Shown: positions 16,323-24,329 of the stretch, piece by piece
How the letters are laid out: each line of letters opens with the position of its first letter
Numbering within the stretch: position 1 is the stretch's first letter
Source: Bacillus vallismortis
GTDB lineage: Bacteria; Bacillota; Bacilli; Bacillales; Bacillaceae
DNA: 64,000 nucleotides
Reading direction: 5' to 3'
NCBI RefSeq assembly: GCF_040784915.1
Contig: NZ_CP160797.1
Location: 1,069,001 to 1,133,000 of the forward strand
Notes under the pieces: generated by a model
Told to the model about the DNA's origin: nothing
The model's input: the letters and a program-made list of their open reading frames with translations, nothing else
The model's database searches: none
Program-made: the position numbers and the translations under genes

Positions 16323-16714
16323 CTTTCCTGCAGCTCCTTTCTTTGCTGAATGCCTGCTATGCCGCGGCCCGCCAGTACGCCAACCAGCGCAAGAACGATT
16401 CCTGATATCAATGAGAGTGCCATATATAAAACAGCTAATGAGGGTTGTGCTTGCAAAAGCATCACCGTTTCTTTAGAAAACGTGGACATTGTTGTAAAGC
16501 CGCCGCAAAAGCCGGTACCTAAAAAAACCGGCAGCAGAGGCCGTTTTGCCTTGATCATAAAAAAACCGGTCAGAATACCTAATAGAAGGCTTCCAGCCGC
16601 GTTTTCCAGCAAGGTTGCAGCGGGGAACTGATCGGTTTGTATCCACATGTTTAATCCGTATCGGAGGCAGGCGCCAAGCGCTCCTCCGACAAACACCGCG
16701 CTATATCTTTTCAT
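16319..16714 (-). CDS. crcB: CrcB/Fluc fluoride channel subunit 2
   Basis: A 131-aa four-helix protein with [13 protein letters not shown] and [15 protein letters not shown]. Start ATG 16714 follows AAAGGATGG; the in-frame ATG at 16723 lies in the ribosome site. It overlaps the end of yhdW and the start of the first crcB, so the three genes are translationally coupled. The pair probably forms a heterodimer or two opposed-topology homodimer halves. Confidence 0.92.
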   Translation of the reverse strand: MKRYSAVFVGGALGACLRYGLNMWIQTDQFPAATLLENAAGSLLLGILTGFFMIKAKRPLLPVFLGTGFCGGFTTMSTFSKETVMLLQAQPSLAVLYMALSLISGIVLALVGVLAGRGIAGIQQRKELQER

Positions 16715-17432
16715 GTTTGCCATCCTTTTTGATGAAATCCGGGTAGTCTGTTACGATGCCGTCCACGCCCATGGCTTGTAATTTTGCGGCTGTCTTTTGA
16801 TTATTGACAGTCCATGCAAACACTTTTAAGCCGTTTTTATGGCCTGAAGCGATCATCAGCCGGTTGAGTCGTGTGTATTTTATATTGACATAGTTTGCGA
16901 GAGATTGGCAGGCCTTCAGCTGATTTCTGGACAGCATCCCAAAATTGGGCCTCATAATGACCGCTGTCGGAAACGATGGATAAAGCTCATGAAACCTCTG
17001 GACGGAGCGGAACTGAAAGGATTGGACAATATTGTTGATAGAAAAAGAAAATTGCCCTAACAGCTGTCCCACTTCTTCTTCAATTCCGATTTGAGATGGA
17101 TGGCCTTTTAATTCAATTAATAGGCCGATTTTTTTGTGGTAGCGCTTGAGCACCTTTTCCAAGGTAGGAATACGCTCTCCCTGAAAAGCAGGGCCGTACC
17201 AGCTTCCTGCATCGAGTTTCTGCAATTCCTCCAATGTAAAATCTTTAACAAAACCCGATCCGTTTGTTGTTCGGTCAACTCTGTCATCGTGTATCACAAC
17301 AATCTGCCTGTCTTTTGTAAGCTGGACATCCAGTTCGATCATATCTGCATTCATTTCCGCCGCAAGGTCAAATGCGGCAAACGTATTTTCCGGAGCGTAA
17401 CCTGATGCTCCGCGATGGGCAATGGTGTACAA
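16701..17432 (-). CDS. yhdW: Glycerophosphodiester phosphodiesterase YhdW
   Basis: A 243-aa GDPD. The catalytic His and acidic metal ligands appear in HRGASGYAPENT and ELDVQLTKD, with the second His in VVIHDDRVDRTT. There is no signal peptide, so it is cytoplasmic, unlike GlpQ. It hydrolyses glycerophosphodiesters to glycerol 3-phosphate and an alcohol. The start is TTG 17432 behind GAGGAG. It leads the operon with the two crcB genes, an association without obvious functional logic. Confidence 0.9.
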   Translation of the reverse strand: MYTIAHRGASGYAPENTFAAFDLAAEMNADMIELDVQLTKDRQIVVIHDDRVDRTTNGSGFVKDFTLEELQKLDAGSWYGPAFQGERIPTLEKVLKRYHKKIGLLIELKGHPSQIGIEEEVGQLLGQFSFSINNIVQSFQFRSVQRFHELYPSFPTAVIMRPNFGMLSRNQLKACQSLANYVNIKYTRLNRLMIASGHKNGLKVFAWTVNNQKTAAKLQAMGVDGIVTDYPDFIKKDGKHEKI

Positions 17433-17616
17433 GCTAAGTCAGCTCCTCATATGGGCATTTCTGTTATTGTATCAAATCCATATATGCACGGCGATACAAA
17501 CTGGTGAATTTTTTCTGCCATATCGGAATGGTCCTGGCTGAGAACCGCGTATATCTAAATAAAGACACTCAGCGTATCAGAACATATTTCGTCAGGAAAT
17601 TAGGCCTTTCGACATA

Positions 17617-17644
17617 TTCACAAAACATTCTGTTACTTTATAAT
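17617..17644 (+). promoter_or_regulatory. Promoter of yhdX
   Basis: TTCACA at 17617-17622, 16-nt spacer, TATAAT at 17639-17644, followed about 10 nt later by AAAGGAGGCG and the yhdX ATG. Confidence 0.55.
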
Positions 17645-17665
17645 AGCAAAAAAGGAGGCGAGATC

Positions 17666-17773
17666 ATGGGAAAAGGGAGAATCAGAGTGGAAGAAAGAAT
17701 TAAAGCCGAAACGGATGCTGAAATGCAAAAAGCAACTCTCCTTGATCAGACACAAACGAAAAAAAGTAAGTGA
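17666..17773 (+). CDS. yhdX: Small basic/charged protein YhdX (35 aa)
   Basis: Starts at ATG 17666 behind the excellent ribosome site AAAGGAGGCG and ends at 17773. The product is 35 residues, highly charged, without hydrophobic segments. No function is known to me. A longer frame begins upstream but has no ribosome site. It is followed by a GC-rich hairpin (around 17816-17840, CCCCGGCG / CGCCGGGG). Confidence 0.8.
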   Translation: MGKGRIRVEERIKAETDAEMQKATLLDQTQTKKSK

Positions 17774-17923
17774 CTGTCCCTGTTGAATCTGGCTGAATAG
17801 ATGAATTGAGAAATGGCCCCGGCGTTCCGCCGGGGTCTTGTGCTGAAAAAAGACATTTAGATGAGCATCTTTACGAATCTTTTAGTATAATAAACATTTG
17901 ATTTAAATAGAAGGGAGACTGTC

Positions 17924-19039
17924 ATGCTAGATTATCTGCAACAATACTTCACACTTGATAAAATGATACAAATCGGCATCAGCTTGGCGATTTTGCTGGT
18001 GTTTCTTATACTCAGAAAACTGTTTACAAGATATTTCTTTCAGTTGCTTTTTAATCTCACGAATCGGCGGAAAACAGAAATTTTCAAACAGGTGGTTGTG
18101 GCGTTTGAAAAGCCGGCCAGATGGTTTTTTGTGGCTTTAGGGCTGTTTTTAGCGATCCGGTATTCACCGTTTTTAGACGAACAAATGCCTGTCATCAGCA
18201 ACATATACCGCTCGCTGATTGTGGCGCTTTTGTGCTGGGGGCTTTGTAACTTGACCGCAGCGTCGTCGTTTATCTTCCATAAGGTGAATCAGCGCTTTGA
18301 GCTGGAGATGGATGACATTCTGGCACCGTTTTTATCCAAATTGCTTCGTTTTGTCATCATTGCGCTCAGTGTCAGTGTGATCGCTCAGGAATTCAATTAT
18401 GATGTCAATGGATTCGTGGCGGGCTTAGGTCTTGGCGGACTTGCTTTTGCGCTTGCAGCGAAGGATACCATCAGCAACTTCTTCGGCGGAATCATTATTA
18501 TTACAGAAAAACCGTTTACCATCGGTGACTGGGTGGAGACGTCGACGGTAACGGGCTCAGTAGAGGATATTACCTTCCGAAGTACGAGGTTCAGAACCGC
18601 ACAGGGGGCGCTTGTAACAGTGCCGAACTCTACGCTGTCGATGGAAGCGATCACGAACTGGACAAGAATGACCAAACGCCAGATCACGTTTTCCATCCAT
18701 GTGTCCTACGCTACGCCGGTTGAGAACCTTGACCGCTCTATTCGTACTCTCAGAACAATGCTCTTAGAGCACGAGGGCGTTGATAATGAAACGATCATGG
18801 TCAACTTTGATACGTTTGCCGACAGCTATTACAATTTGTTTTTCAACTTCTATACAAAAACAGCGGTTTGGGCTGAAAACCTCGATATTAGAGAGGATAT
18901 CAACTATAAAATCATTGAAATCCTTGCCGCAGAGGGTGTCGAGTTTGCATATCCCGGCCAAATGGTTTTTGTGAAGCAAAAGCACCAAAACGATCCGTTC
19001 CAAGTGAATGTAAGTAAAGAGGAAAAGGAACGGGCTTAA
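17924..19039 (+). CDS. yhdY: MscS-family mechanosensitive channel YhdY
   Basis: A 371-aa membrane protein. About four N-terminal helices are followed by the MscS pore region (GLGLGGLAFALAAKDTISNFFGG), a beta domain (PFTIGDWVE, VPNSTLSMEAITN) and an alpha/beta C-terminal domain ending near EFAYPGQMVF. It should gate under membrane tension to release solutes on osmotic downshock. Monocistronic. Confidence 0.92.
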   Translation: MLDYLQQYFTLDKMIQIGISLAILLVFLILRKLFTRYFFQLLFNLTNRRKTEIFKQVVVAFEKPARWFFVALGLFLAIRYSPFLDEQMPVISNIYRSLIVALLCWGLCNLTAASSFIFHKVNQRFELEMDDILAPFLSKLLRFVIIALSVSVIAQEFNYDVNGFVAGLGLGGLAFALAAKDTISNFFGGIIIITEKPFTIGDWVETSTVTGSVEDITFRSTRFRTAQGALVTVPNSTLSMEAITNWTRMTKRQITFSIHVSYATPVENLDRSIRTLRTMLLEHEGVDNETIMVNFDTFADSYYNLFFNFYTKTAVWAENLDIREDINYKIIEILAAEGVEFAYPGQMVFVKQKHQNDPFQVNVSKEEKERA

Positions 19040-19112
19040 AAAGGGAAAGACTTCGTCTGACAGAGGCGGAGTCTTTTTCGTGGTAAAATAAGAGAAAAAA
19101 GGCGGTGTTAAG

Positions 19113-19856
19113 TTGGAAGCATTCAGAAACATTTTAAATGAAGCGCAGCGAATTGTCGTGCTGACCGGAGCGGGAATGAGCACCGAATCAGGAATTCCCG
19201 ACTTTCGTTCGGCAGGAGGCATCTGGACGGAGGATGCCGCAAGAATGGAAGCGATGAGCGTTGATTATTTTTTAAGCCACCCGCGTCAGTTTTGGCCTAA
19301 ATTCAAAGAATTGTTCCAGATGAAAATGAGCGGCAGCTTTGAACCGAATGAAGGGCACTTGCTTTTAGCTGAGCTGGAGAAGCAAGGGAAGCAGGTCGAT
19401 ATCTTTACGCAAAACATTGACGGCCTTCATAAAAAAGCCGGGAGCAGACATGTGTACGAATTGCACGGGTCTATCCAGACAGCAGCCTGCCCGGCATGCG
19501 GAGCGCCATATGATCTCCCTCATTTGCTGGAGCGGGAGGTGCCGGAGTGTACGGCGTCCGGAAAAGATGGTGCCATTTGCAAAACGGTATTAAAAACCGA
19601 TGTGGTTCTCTTTGGCGATGCCGTCTTGCACTTTGAGACCCTTTATGAAAAGCTGGATCAAGCAGATCTTTTATTGGTCATCGGCACATCTCTCGAAGTC
19701 GCTCCGGCAAGATTTGTGCCTGAGGACGCAAGCCGGATTCCCGGCATGAAGAAAGTCATCATTAACCTAGAACCGACGTATTGCGACAGCTTGTTTGACA
19801 TGGTCATCCATCAAAAAATTGGAGAGTTTGCCCGAAGTTTGGGAATAAAAAAGTGA
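19113..19856 (+). CDS. srtN: NAD-dependent protein deacetylase SrtN (sirtuin)
   Basis: A 247-aa class III deacetylase. Signatures: TGAGMSTESGIPDFRS (NAD binding), TQNIDGLH, catalytic His in ELHGS, the zinc pair CPAC and later cysteines in the VPECTASG and AICKT segments, and IGTSLEV. The start is TTG 19113 behind GGCGGTG. It removes acyl groups from lysines, in B. subtilis notably on acetyl-CoA synthetase. Converges with yheN over a shared terminator. Confidence 0.93.
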   Translation: MEAFRNILNEAQRIVVLTGAGMSTESGIPDFRSAGGIWTEDAARMEAMSVDYFLSHPRQFWPKFKELFQMKMSGSFEPNEGHLLLAELEKQGKQVDIFTQNIDGLHKKAGSRHVYELHGSIQTAACPACGAPYDLPHLLEREVPECTASGKDGAICKTVLKTDVVLFGDAVLHFETLYEKLDQADLLLVIGTSLEVAPARFVPEDASRIPGMKKVIINLEPTYCDSLFDMVIHQKIGEFARSLGIKK

Positions 19857-19883
19857 GGCCGCACTCATGCGCCTCACTTTTTT
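19847..19883. terminator. Bidirectional terminator between srtN and yheN
   Basis: A 12-bp stem (AAAAAAGTGAGG / CCTCACTTTTTT) with a 13-nt loop, overlapping the ends of both convergent genes. Confidence 0.88.
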
Positions 19884-20728
19884 ATTCGTGAACAGGAACC
19901 ATTGTGTCCTCTAATACCCCAAAGGAATAGCCTTTTTCTTTTAGTTTATTGATTAATACCGGCAGCGCGTTCACTGTAGCCGGAAGATCATGCATGAGAA
20001 TCACATATGGCCGGCTTGAATGGCTGTGTTCCATATTCTCCAGCTGCTGTAAGACGGCCGTCACATATGCTGAATTCCGGTATTTCCAGTCCATGCTGTC
20101 GATGGTCCAATCCCAGTACACAAAACCGTTTTTCTCAAGATTGCGGATTTGTGAGGAGGTCTGACGGCTTGCTGCCGTATGGCGTTCTGACAAGATCGGT
20201 TTTATATTCTGTAATGTCTTGCAGCGTGTCACGCGCCTCTCGCATTTCTTTTAACGGGGATGTCGGTGTTTGGTAGAATAGTTTATTATTATGGGTGACG
20301 CCGTGTAAACCGAGTGCATGGCCTTCCTTTTCTGATCTTTTCACAGCTTGTTTGAATTCATTCATCCGCGGTGACAGCATAAAAAATGTCGCTTTTACAT
20401 CAGCGCGCTTCAATACGTCGAGCAAGCGGTTTGTATAGGCTGACGGGCCGTCATCGAAGGTTAGGTAAACCGTCTTATCTCCCATGTTCTGTTTCGTCTG
20501 CAGATGTTTTATCAGCAGATCGGGGGAGTCGTTTTTCAGCTTCAGGCTTTCCTTCTCATTGCGAAGCTCGCCGTTTGTTGTGACAGTGACTTCCTTTGCT
20601 TTCGTTGAGCTGTTGGAATAAACCAACATCACCATAATCAAAAGCAGCACACATAAAACTGCTAAACTTGCAAATTTAAAGGCAAGCGAAACTGCAGAAG
20701 GAGAAGCGTCTCCTCTCGTTTGTCGCAT
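19882..20728 (-). pseudogene. yheN: Polysaccharide deacetylase YheN, frameshifted
   Basis: The N-terminal frame (20728 to stop at 20135) has a transmembrane signal anchor and the NodB-domain motifs TFDDGPSAYT and LGLHGVTHN. It then reads RTPYGSKPS before leaving the family. The family sequence resumes in another frame (SQIRNLEKNGFVYWDWTIDSMDW, VILMHD) ending at 19882. The join is near 20160 and needs an extra base or two missing bases. Intact, this would be a ~280-aa membrane-anchored deacetylase of peptidoglycan or other glycans. It is either a real broken gene or a sequencing error. Confidence 0.8.
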
Positions 20729-21011
20729 AACAATCTCTCCATTGGCATAAAATCTCTACATACCGCTATACAGCAGGCAGCTTATCAAGATGCATAAGTT
20801 TACAAATTATGTATTACGAGTCAAGTATACAGGAATAAAAATGGGAAGAACATAGAAAAAATGTCGAAATGTCAGATTTTAAGGAAAAAATAAACTCCTT
20901 CCCGCTATAGATCTCTTGTTCTTTCTGTTTTTCAGCTCATCCAATATGGTAGAATAAGTGACAATGACAGCTAGAAAAACTTCAGGGAAATCTCGAAAAG
21001 GGAGGGCTATT

Positions 21012-21860
21012 ATGAAGGTTTTAGTCAACGGCCAGCTGATCAAACGCAGCGAAGCATCAATCGATTTGGAAGATCGCGGTTATCAGTTTGGCGACGGTAT
21101 TTATGAGGTTATCAGGGTGTACAAAGGGGTATTGTTCGGCTTGCGCGAGCATGCGGAGCGTTTTTTCAGAAGTGCGGCTGAAATCGGAATCTCACTCCCG
21201 TTCAGTATAGAAGATCTCGAGTGGGATCTGGAAAAGCTTGTTCAGGAGAATGCGGTCAGTGAGGGAGCTGTATACATTCAGACGACAAGAGGTGCGGCGC
21301 CGCGAAAGCACCAGTACGAAGCTGGACTTGAGCCGCAGACGACTGCTTACACATTTTCTGTGAAAAAACCGCAGCAAGAACAGGCGTATGGAGTGGCAGC
21401 CATTACAGATGAGGATCTTCGCTGGCTGAGGTGTGACATTAAAAGTCTGAATTTACTGTATAATGTCATGGCGAAGCAAAAGGCCTATGAAGCTGGAGCT
21501 TTTGAGGCCATTTTAATTAGAGACGGTGTTGTTACGGAAGGTACATCCTCTAACGTTTACGCCGTTATCAACGGGACGGTGCGAACGCATCCGGCTAACC
21601 GGCTCATTCTTAATGGCATTACACGGATGAATATTTTAGGGCTGATTGAAAAGAACGGGCTCAAGTTTGATGAGACGCCTGTCAGTGAGGAAGAGCTGAG
21701 ACAGGCAGAGGAAATCTTTATCTCGTCAACGACGGCAGAGATTATTCCGGTCGTGACGCTCGATGGGGACTCAATCGGAAACGGCGAACCCGGACCAGTG
21801 ACAAAACAGCTTCAGGCTGCTTTTCAAGAAAGCATTCAGCAGGCAGCAAGCATTTCGTAA
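21012..21860 (+). CDS. dat: D-alanine aminotransferase Dat
   Basis: A 282-aa class IV (branched-chain/D-amino-acid type) PLP aminotransferase. Seen: [15 protein letters not shown] near the N-terminus, the Schiff-base lysine in CDIKSLN, and GTSSNVY for phosphate binding. It interconverts D-alanine and D-glutamate, feeding peptidoglycan precursors. ATG 21012 is chosen because AAGGGAGGG precedes it and the length then matches the B. subtilis enzyme; upstream in-frame starts lack ribosome sites. Confidence 0.93.
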   Translation: MKVLVNGQLIKRSEASIDLEDRGYQFGDGIYEVIRVYKGVLFGLREHAERFFRSAAEIGISLPFSIEDLEWDLEKLVQENAVSEGAVYIQTTRGAAPRKHQYEAGLEPQTTAYTFSVKKPQQEQAYGVAAITDEDLRWLRCDIKSLNLLYNVMAKQKAYEAGAFEAILIRDGVVTEGTSSNVYAVINGTVRTHPANRLILNGITRMNILGLIEKNGLKFDETPVSEEELRQAEEIFISSTTAEIIPVVTLDGDSIGNGEPGPVTKQLQAAFQESIQQAASIS

Positions 21861-21867
21861 TGACGCA

Positions 21868-21904
21868 TAAAAAAGAGCCCGCTTTGCAAGCGGAGCTCTT
21901 TTTA
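21868..21904. terminator. Bidirectional terminator between dat and mleN
   Basis: Stem AAAAAAGAGC.CGCTT pairing with AAGCG.GCTCTTTTT around a TGC loop, flanked by A and T runs. It serves the two convergent genes. Confidence 0.85.
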
Positions 21905-23308
21905 TTTTTTAATAAATCCAACCAGAATTGAGATCATCGGCGATATATAAAGGAAGAATGCAAACGGGATATAGTTTATGACGGGAACGCCAAGCGCGCT
22001 CGCCATAAAGGCTCCGCATACTCCCCAAGGGATCAACGGATTCATTAATGTCCCGCCATCCTCTAAGGATCTGGAAAGAAATTTTCGCTGGATGTTTTGT
22101 TTGTCGTATAAGGTTTTAAATGATTGTCCCGGTATTAATATTGATAAATACTGTTCACCGGTTGCCAAATTGACGCCGATGCTTGAACAGACAGTCGCCG
22201 CAATCAGCTGGCCTTTCGAGCGGATGCCTTTCATGACACCCTCCAATAGCGCGGAAATTAACCCGATTTTCTCCATCAATCCGCCGAGTGCAAAAGCAAT
22301 CATAATGAGCGAGACTGAGCCCATCATGGATTGCAGTCCGCCTCTGTTGATAATTTTAGCGGCAGCCTCATTGTCAGTTTCGAACGCCGTGCCATGTTGC
22401 AAAGCTGTCATAAATGCTTGCATGCTGCTGTCAGGTACAAAGATAGCAGTCAAAATTCCCGAGGAAATAATTCCTGCAGTCAGAACGGGAATCACGGGCA
22501 CACGCTTAACCGCCAGCAAAACGACTAAAAGAGGTGAAAGAAGCGCCCATGGCGTCACATTTGCGGCATCCTTGATGCCGGTTATGACATGTTGAATATC
22601 ATCGGTTGAAGCCGTGTCCGCTGATACTGATAAACCGAGAAAGTAAAACAGCACGACGGTGATGAGCAAAGCCGGAATAGTAGTGCCCATCATATGCCGA
22701 ATGTGTTCAAAGATCGGTATTTCGCCTATGCCGGCGGCAAAATTGGTTGTGTCCGACATCGGCGACATTTTATCACCAAAGCATGCGCCGCATATGACCG
22801 CGCCTGCCGTCCATTCAAGCGGAACGCCGGCCGCGCTCGCCACGCCAATCAGTGCGACTCCAATCGTGCTTACAGTTGTCAGGCTTGAGCCGACAAGCGT
22901 GCTGATGATCATGCAGGAAAACAAAGCCGTCAAAAGAAGGTGGCTGGGTTCAATAAAGGACAGGACGTAAACTGTTACGGACGGTATTGCGCCGCTGTAC
23001 ATCCAAGCGCCGATTAAGATACCGATCAGCGCCAGTACGATAATCGGCTGTACGCCGTTCTTGATCCCATCTGTAATCCCTTTTTCTAGGGTTTTCCAGG
23101 AAAAACCGAACCATAAACCGGCTGCTGAAAGCATGACAACACATAGAAACAGCGGGATATGCGGTTCTGTATGAAGCAAGAATAAGCAAGAAATAATGAT
23201 GCCTAACATAAATATAAATAAACCGAGGGCTAACGGAAATGTCAGCTTTTTTTGAGAATCCAAAATAACACCCCATATGATCTTTAATGCTTTTGTGCTT
23301 TTGGGCAC
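21902..23308 (-). CDS. mleN: Malate/lactate-Na+ antiporter MleN (NhaC family)
   Basis: Up to 468 aa with about 11-12 transmembrane helices, NhaC-type Na+/H+ antiporter family (VLALIGILIGAWMYSG, GDKMSPMSDTTN). In B. subtilis it exchanges malate and H+ for Na+ and lactate. The conventional GTG start at 23308 has no ribosome site and coincides with the likely transcription start. A TTG at 23263 (DSQKKLTF...) has GGGGTG in front and would give 453 aa. I keep the conventional coordinates but consider the TTG plausible. Confidence 0.88.
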   Translation of the reverse strand: MPKSTKALKIIWGVILDSQKKLTFPLALGLFIFMLGIIISCLFLLHTEPHIPLFLCVVMLSAAGLWFGFSWKTLEKGITDGIKNGVQPIIVLALIGILIGAWMYSGAIPSVTVYVLSFIEPSHLLLTALFSCMIISTLVGSSLTTVSTIGVALIGVASAAGVPLEWTAGAVICGACFGDKMSPMSDTTNFAAGIGEIPIFEHIRHMMGTTIPALLITVVLFYFLGLSVSADTASTDDIQHVITGIKDAANVTPWALLSPLLVVLLAVKRVPVIPVLTAGIISSGILTAIFVPDSSMQAFMTALQHGTAFETDNEAAAKIINRGGLQSMMGSVSLIMIAFALGGLMEKIGLISALLEGVMKGIRSKGQLIAATVCSSIGVNLATGEQYLSILIPGQSFKTLYDKQNIQRKFLSRSLEDGGTLMNPLIPWGVCGAFMASALGVPVINYIPFAFFLYISPMISILVGFIKK

Positions 23309-23320
23309 GAAAGCATTATA
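23286..23320 (-). promoter_or_regulatory. Dyad overlapping the mleN -10 region
   Basis: On the minus strand TATAAT (23320-23315) is overlapped by a near-perfect inverted repeat: AATGCTTTTGTGC (23286-23298) and GCACGAAAGCATT (23305-23317), 12 of 13 bp. The position is suitable for a repressor operator or a 5' RNA hairpin. The identity of any regulator is unknown. Confidence 0.5.
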
Positions 23321-23387
23321 ACAGAAAAAAACGAAAATCTATGTTTTTTCACAATTATGACTTTAAAAAAGCGAGCACTGGGCGTGC

Positions 23388-23891
23388 TCACTTTACAATC
23401 AGGACGGGTATATCCGATTTCGCTGAAAGTTTTTCACTTACACTTCCGAATAATAACTTTTTCAGCTTGTTTTGATCTCTGCTTCCGGTTACGATCATAT
23501 CAGCAGAAATGCGGTTCGCATACTCGATAATGGATTCAGCCGGATCGCCTTCTACTATATCTATATCCCCATTGGCCTGCTGGTCATTGAGCATCATTCT
23601 GGCTTCGGCGATGACTTCTTCCGTACGGTCCTCGTAGATGATTGGCTCAGTTGGTGCGACATCTGATATCAGCGGATCAGGAACACTCGTCATGCCTCCG
23701 CCCATATAACTTGCTCCTGCTTCGGGCCTCGGCGGGTCGATGATGGTCTGAGTGTCTTTCATATCATGTGAATGGGCGACGGTAATGGCGGCATCTAGGG
23801 TTTTAGCAAGATCAATGGCTGTCTGAAGCGCTCTCTTACTATTTTCACTCCCGTCAAATGCAACGATAATACGGTCAGCATGAAACATCAT
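23388..23891 (-). CDS. nhaX: UspA-family stress protein NhaX
   Basis: About 167 aa with the universal stress protein fold: IIVAFDGSENSKRAL at the N-terminus, and the ATP-binding loop GSRDQNKLKKLLFGSVS with VPVLIVK-like end (IPVLIVK). A loop insertion around residues 48-85 (PRPEAGASYMGGG...) is longer than in minimal UspA proteins. Start ATG 23891 or 23888 follows GAAGGGGTG. It is upstream of mleN on the same strand, with a weak hairpin (23366-23391) between. Confidence 0.88.
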   Translation of the reverse strand: MMFHADRIIVAFDGSENSKRALQTAIDLAKTLDAAITVAHSHDMKDTQTIIDPPRPEAGASYMGGGMTSVPDPLISDVAPTEPIIYEDRTEEVIAEARMMLNDQQANGDIDIVEGDPAESIIEYANRISADMIVTGSRDQNKLKKLLFGSVSEKLSAKSDIPVLIVK

Positions 23892-24031
23892 TTTCACCCC
23901 TTCAAAAACGTCTTACAAGACAATACCCGGATTCAAGTACAATTAACCTTTTCCTTATGAAGAAATGATTGACAAAAAAAGGTTTTGTTTATATGATGAA
24001 AAAAAGATAAAAAGTGGAAGGAGGGTTTGCT

Positions 24032-24130
24032 ATGCCAAGGAATTTGCGTGTTTACAAAACAGTTTCATATTGGCGCGGCAAACCCAAGTTCTGTTTGATT
24101 GACGGTTTTTTAAATCTAGCCGCGCGCTGA
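24032..24130 (+). CDS. bmrB: Leader peptide BmrB (YheJ), 32 aa
   Basis: ATG 24032 behind GGAGGG, stop TGA 24128-24130, 32 residues rich in Arg/Lys and aromatic residues (MPRNLRVYKTVSYWRG...). In B. subtilis YheJ/BmrB is a leader peptide whose translation controls a transcription terminator ahead of bmrCD, so ribosome-targeting antibiotics induce the exporter. The gene, its terminator and the exporter are in the right order and spacing here. Confidence 0.8.
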   Translation: MPRNLRVYKTVSYWRGKPKFCLIDGFLNLAAR

Positions 24131-24192
24131 AAAGCGCTGTGCATATCATATTGGTCAAAAAAGGCATGGAGCTGACGCTTCATGCCTTTTTT
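24073..24192 (+). promoter_or_regulatory. bmrCD attenuator: leader stems and terminator
   Basis: Within and after bmrB: GCGCGGC (24073-24079) can pair with GCCGCGC (24119-24125), GCGC..GCGC follows, and a strong terminator forms from AAAAAAGGCATG (24157-24168) and CATGCCTTTTTT (24181-24192). TGAA..GCG after the stop codon can pair with CGCTTCA in the terminator loop and arm, an antiterminator candidate. Ribosome stalling on bmrB would change which stems form. Confidence 0.7.
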
Positions 24193-24329
24193 ATATACAA
24201 AATTTAAGGAAAGACAGGTGTATGGGATGTGAAGACAAATACAGAGACAAGACCAACTTGTACCAAACTGAACGAAAAAGGAAGCAAGGAAAAAATAGAA
24301 GGCGGCTGATGAGATAAAGGAGATGAGGA

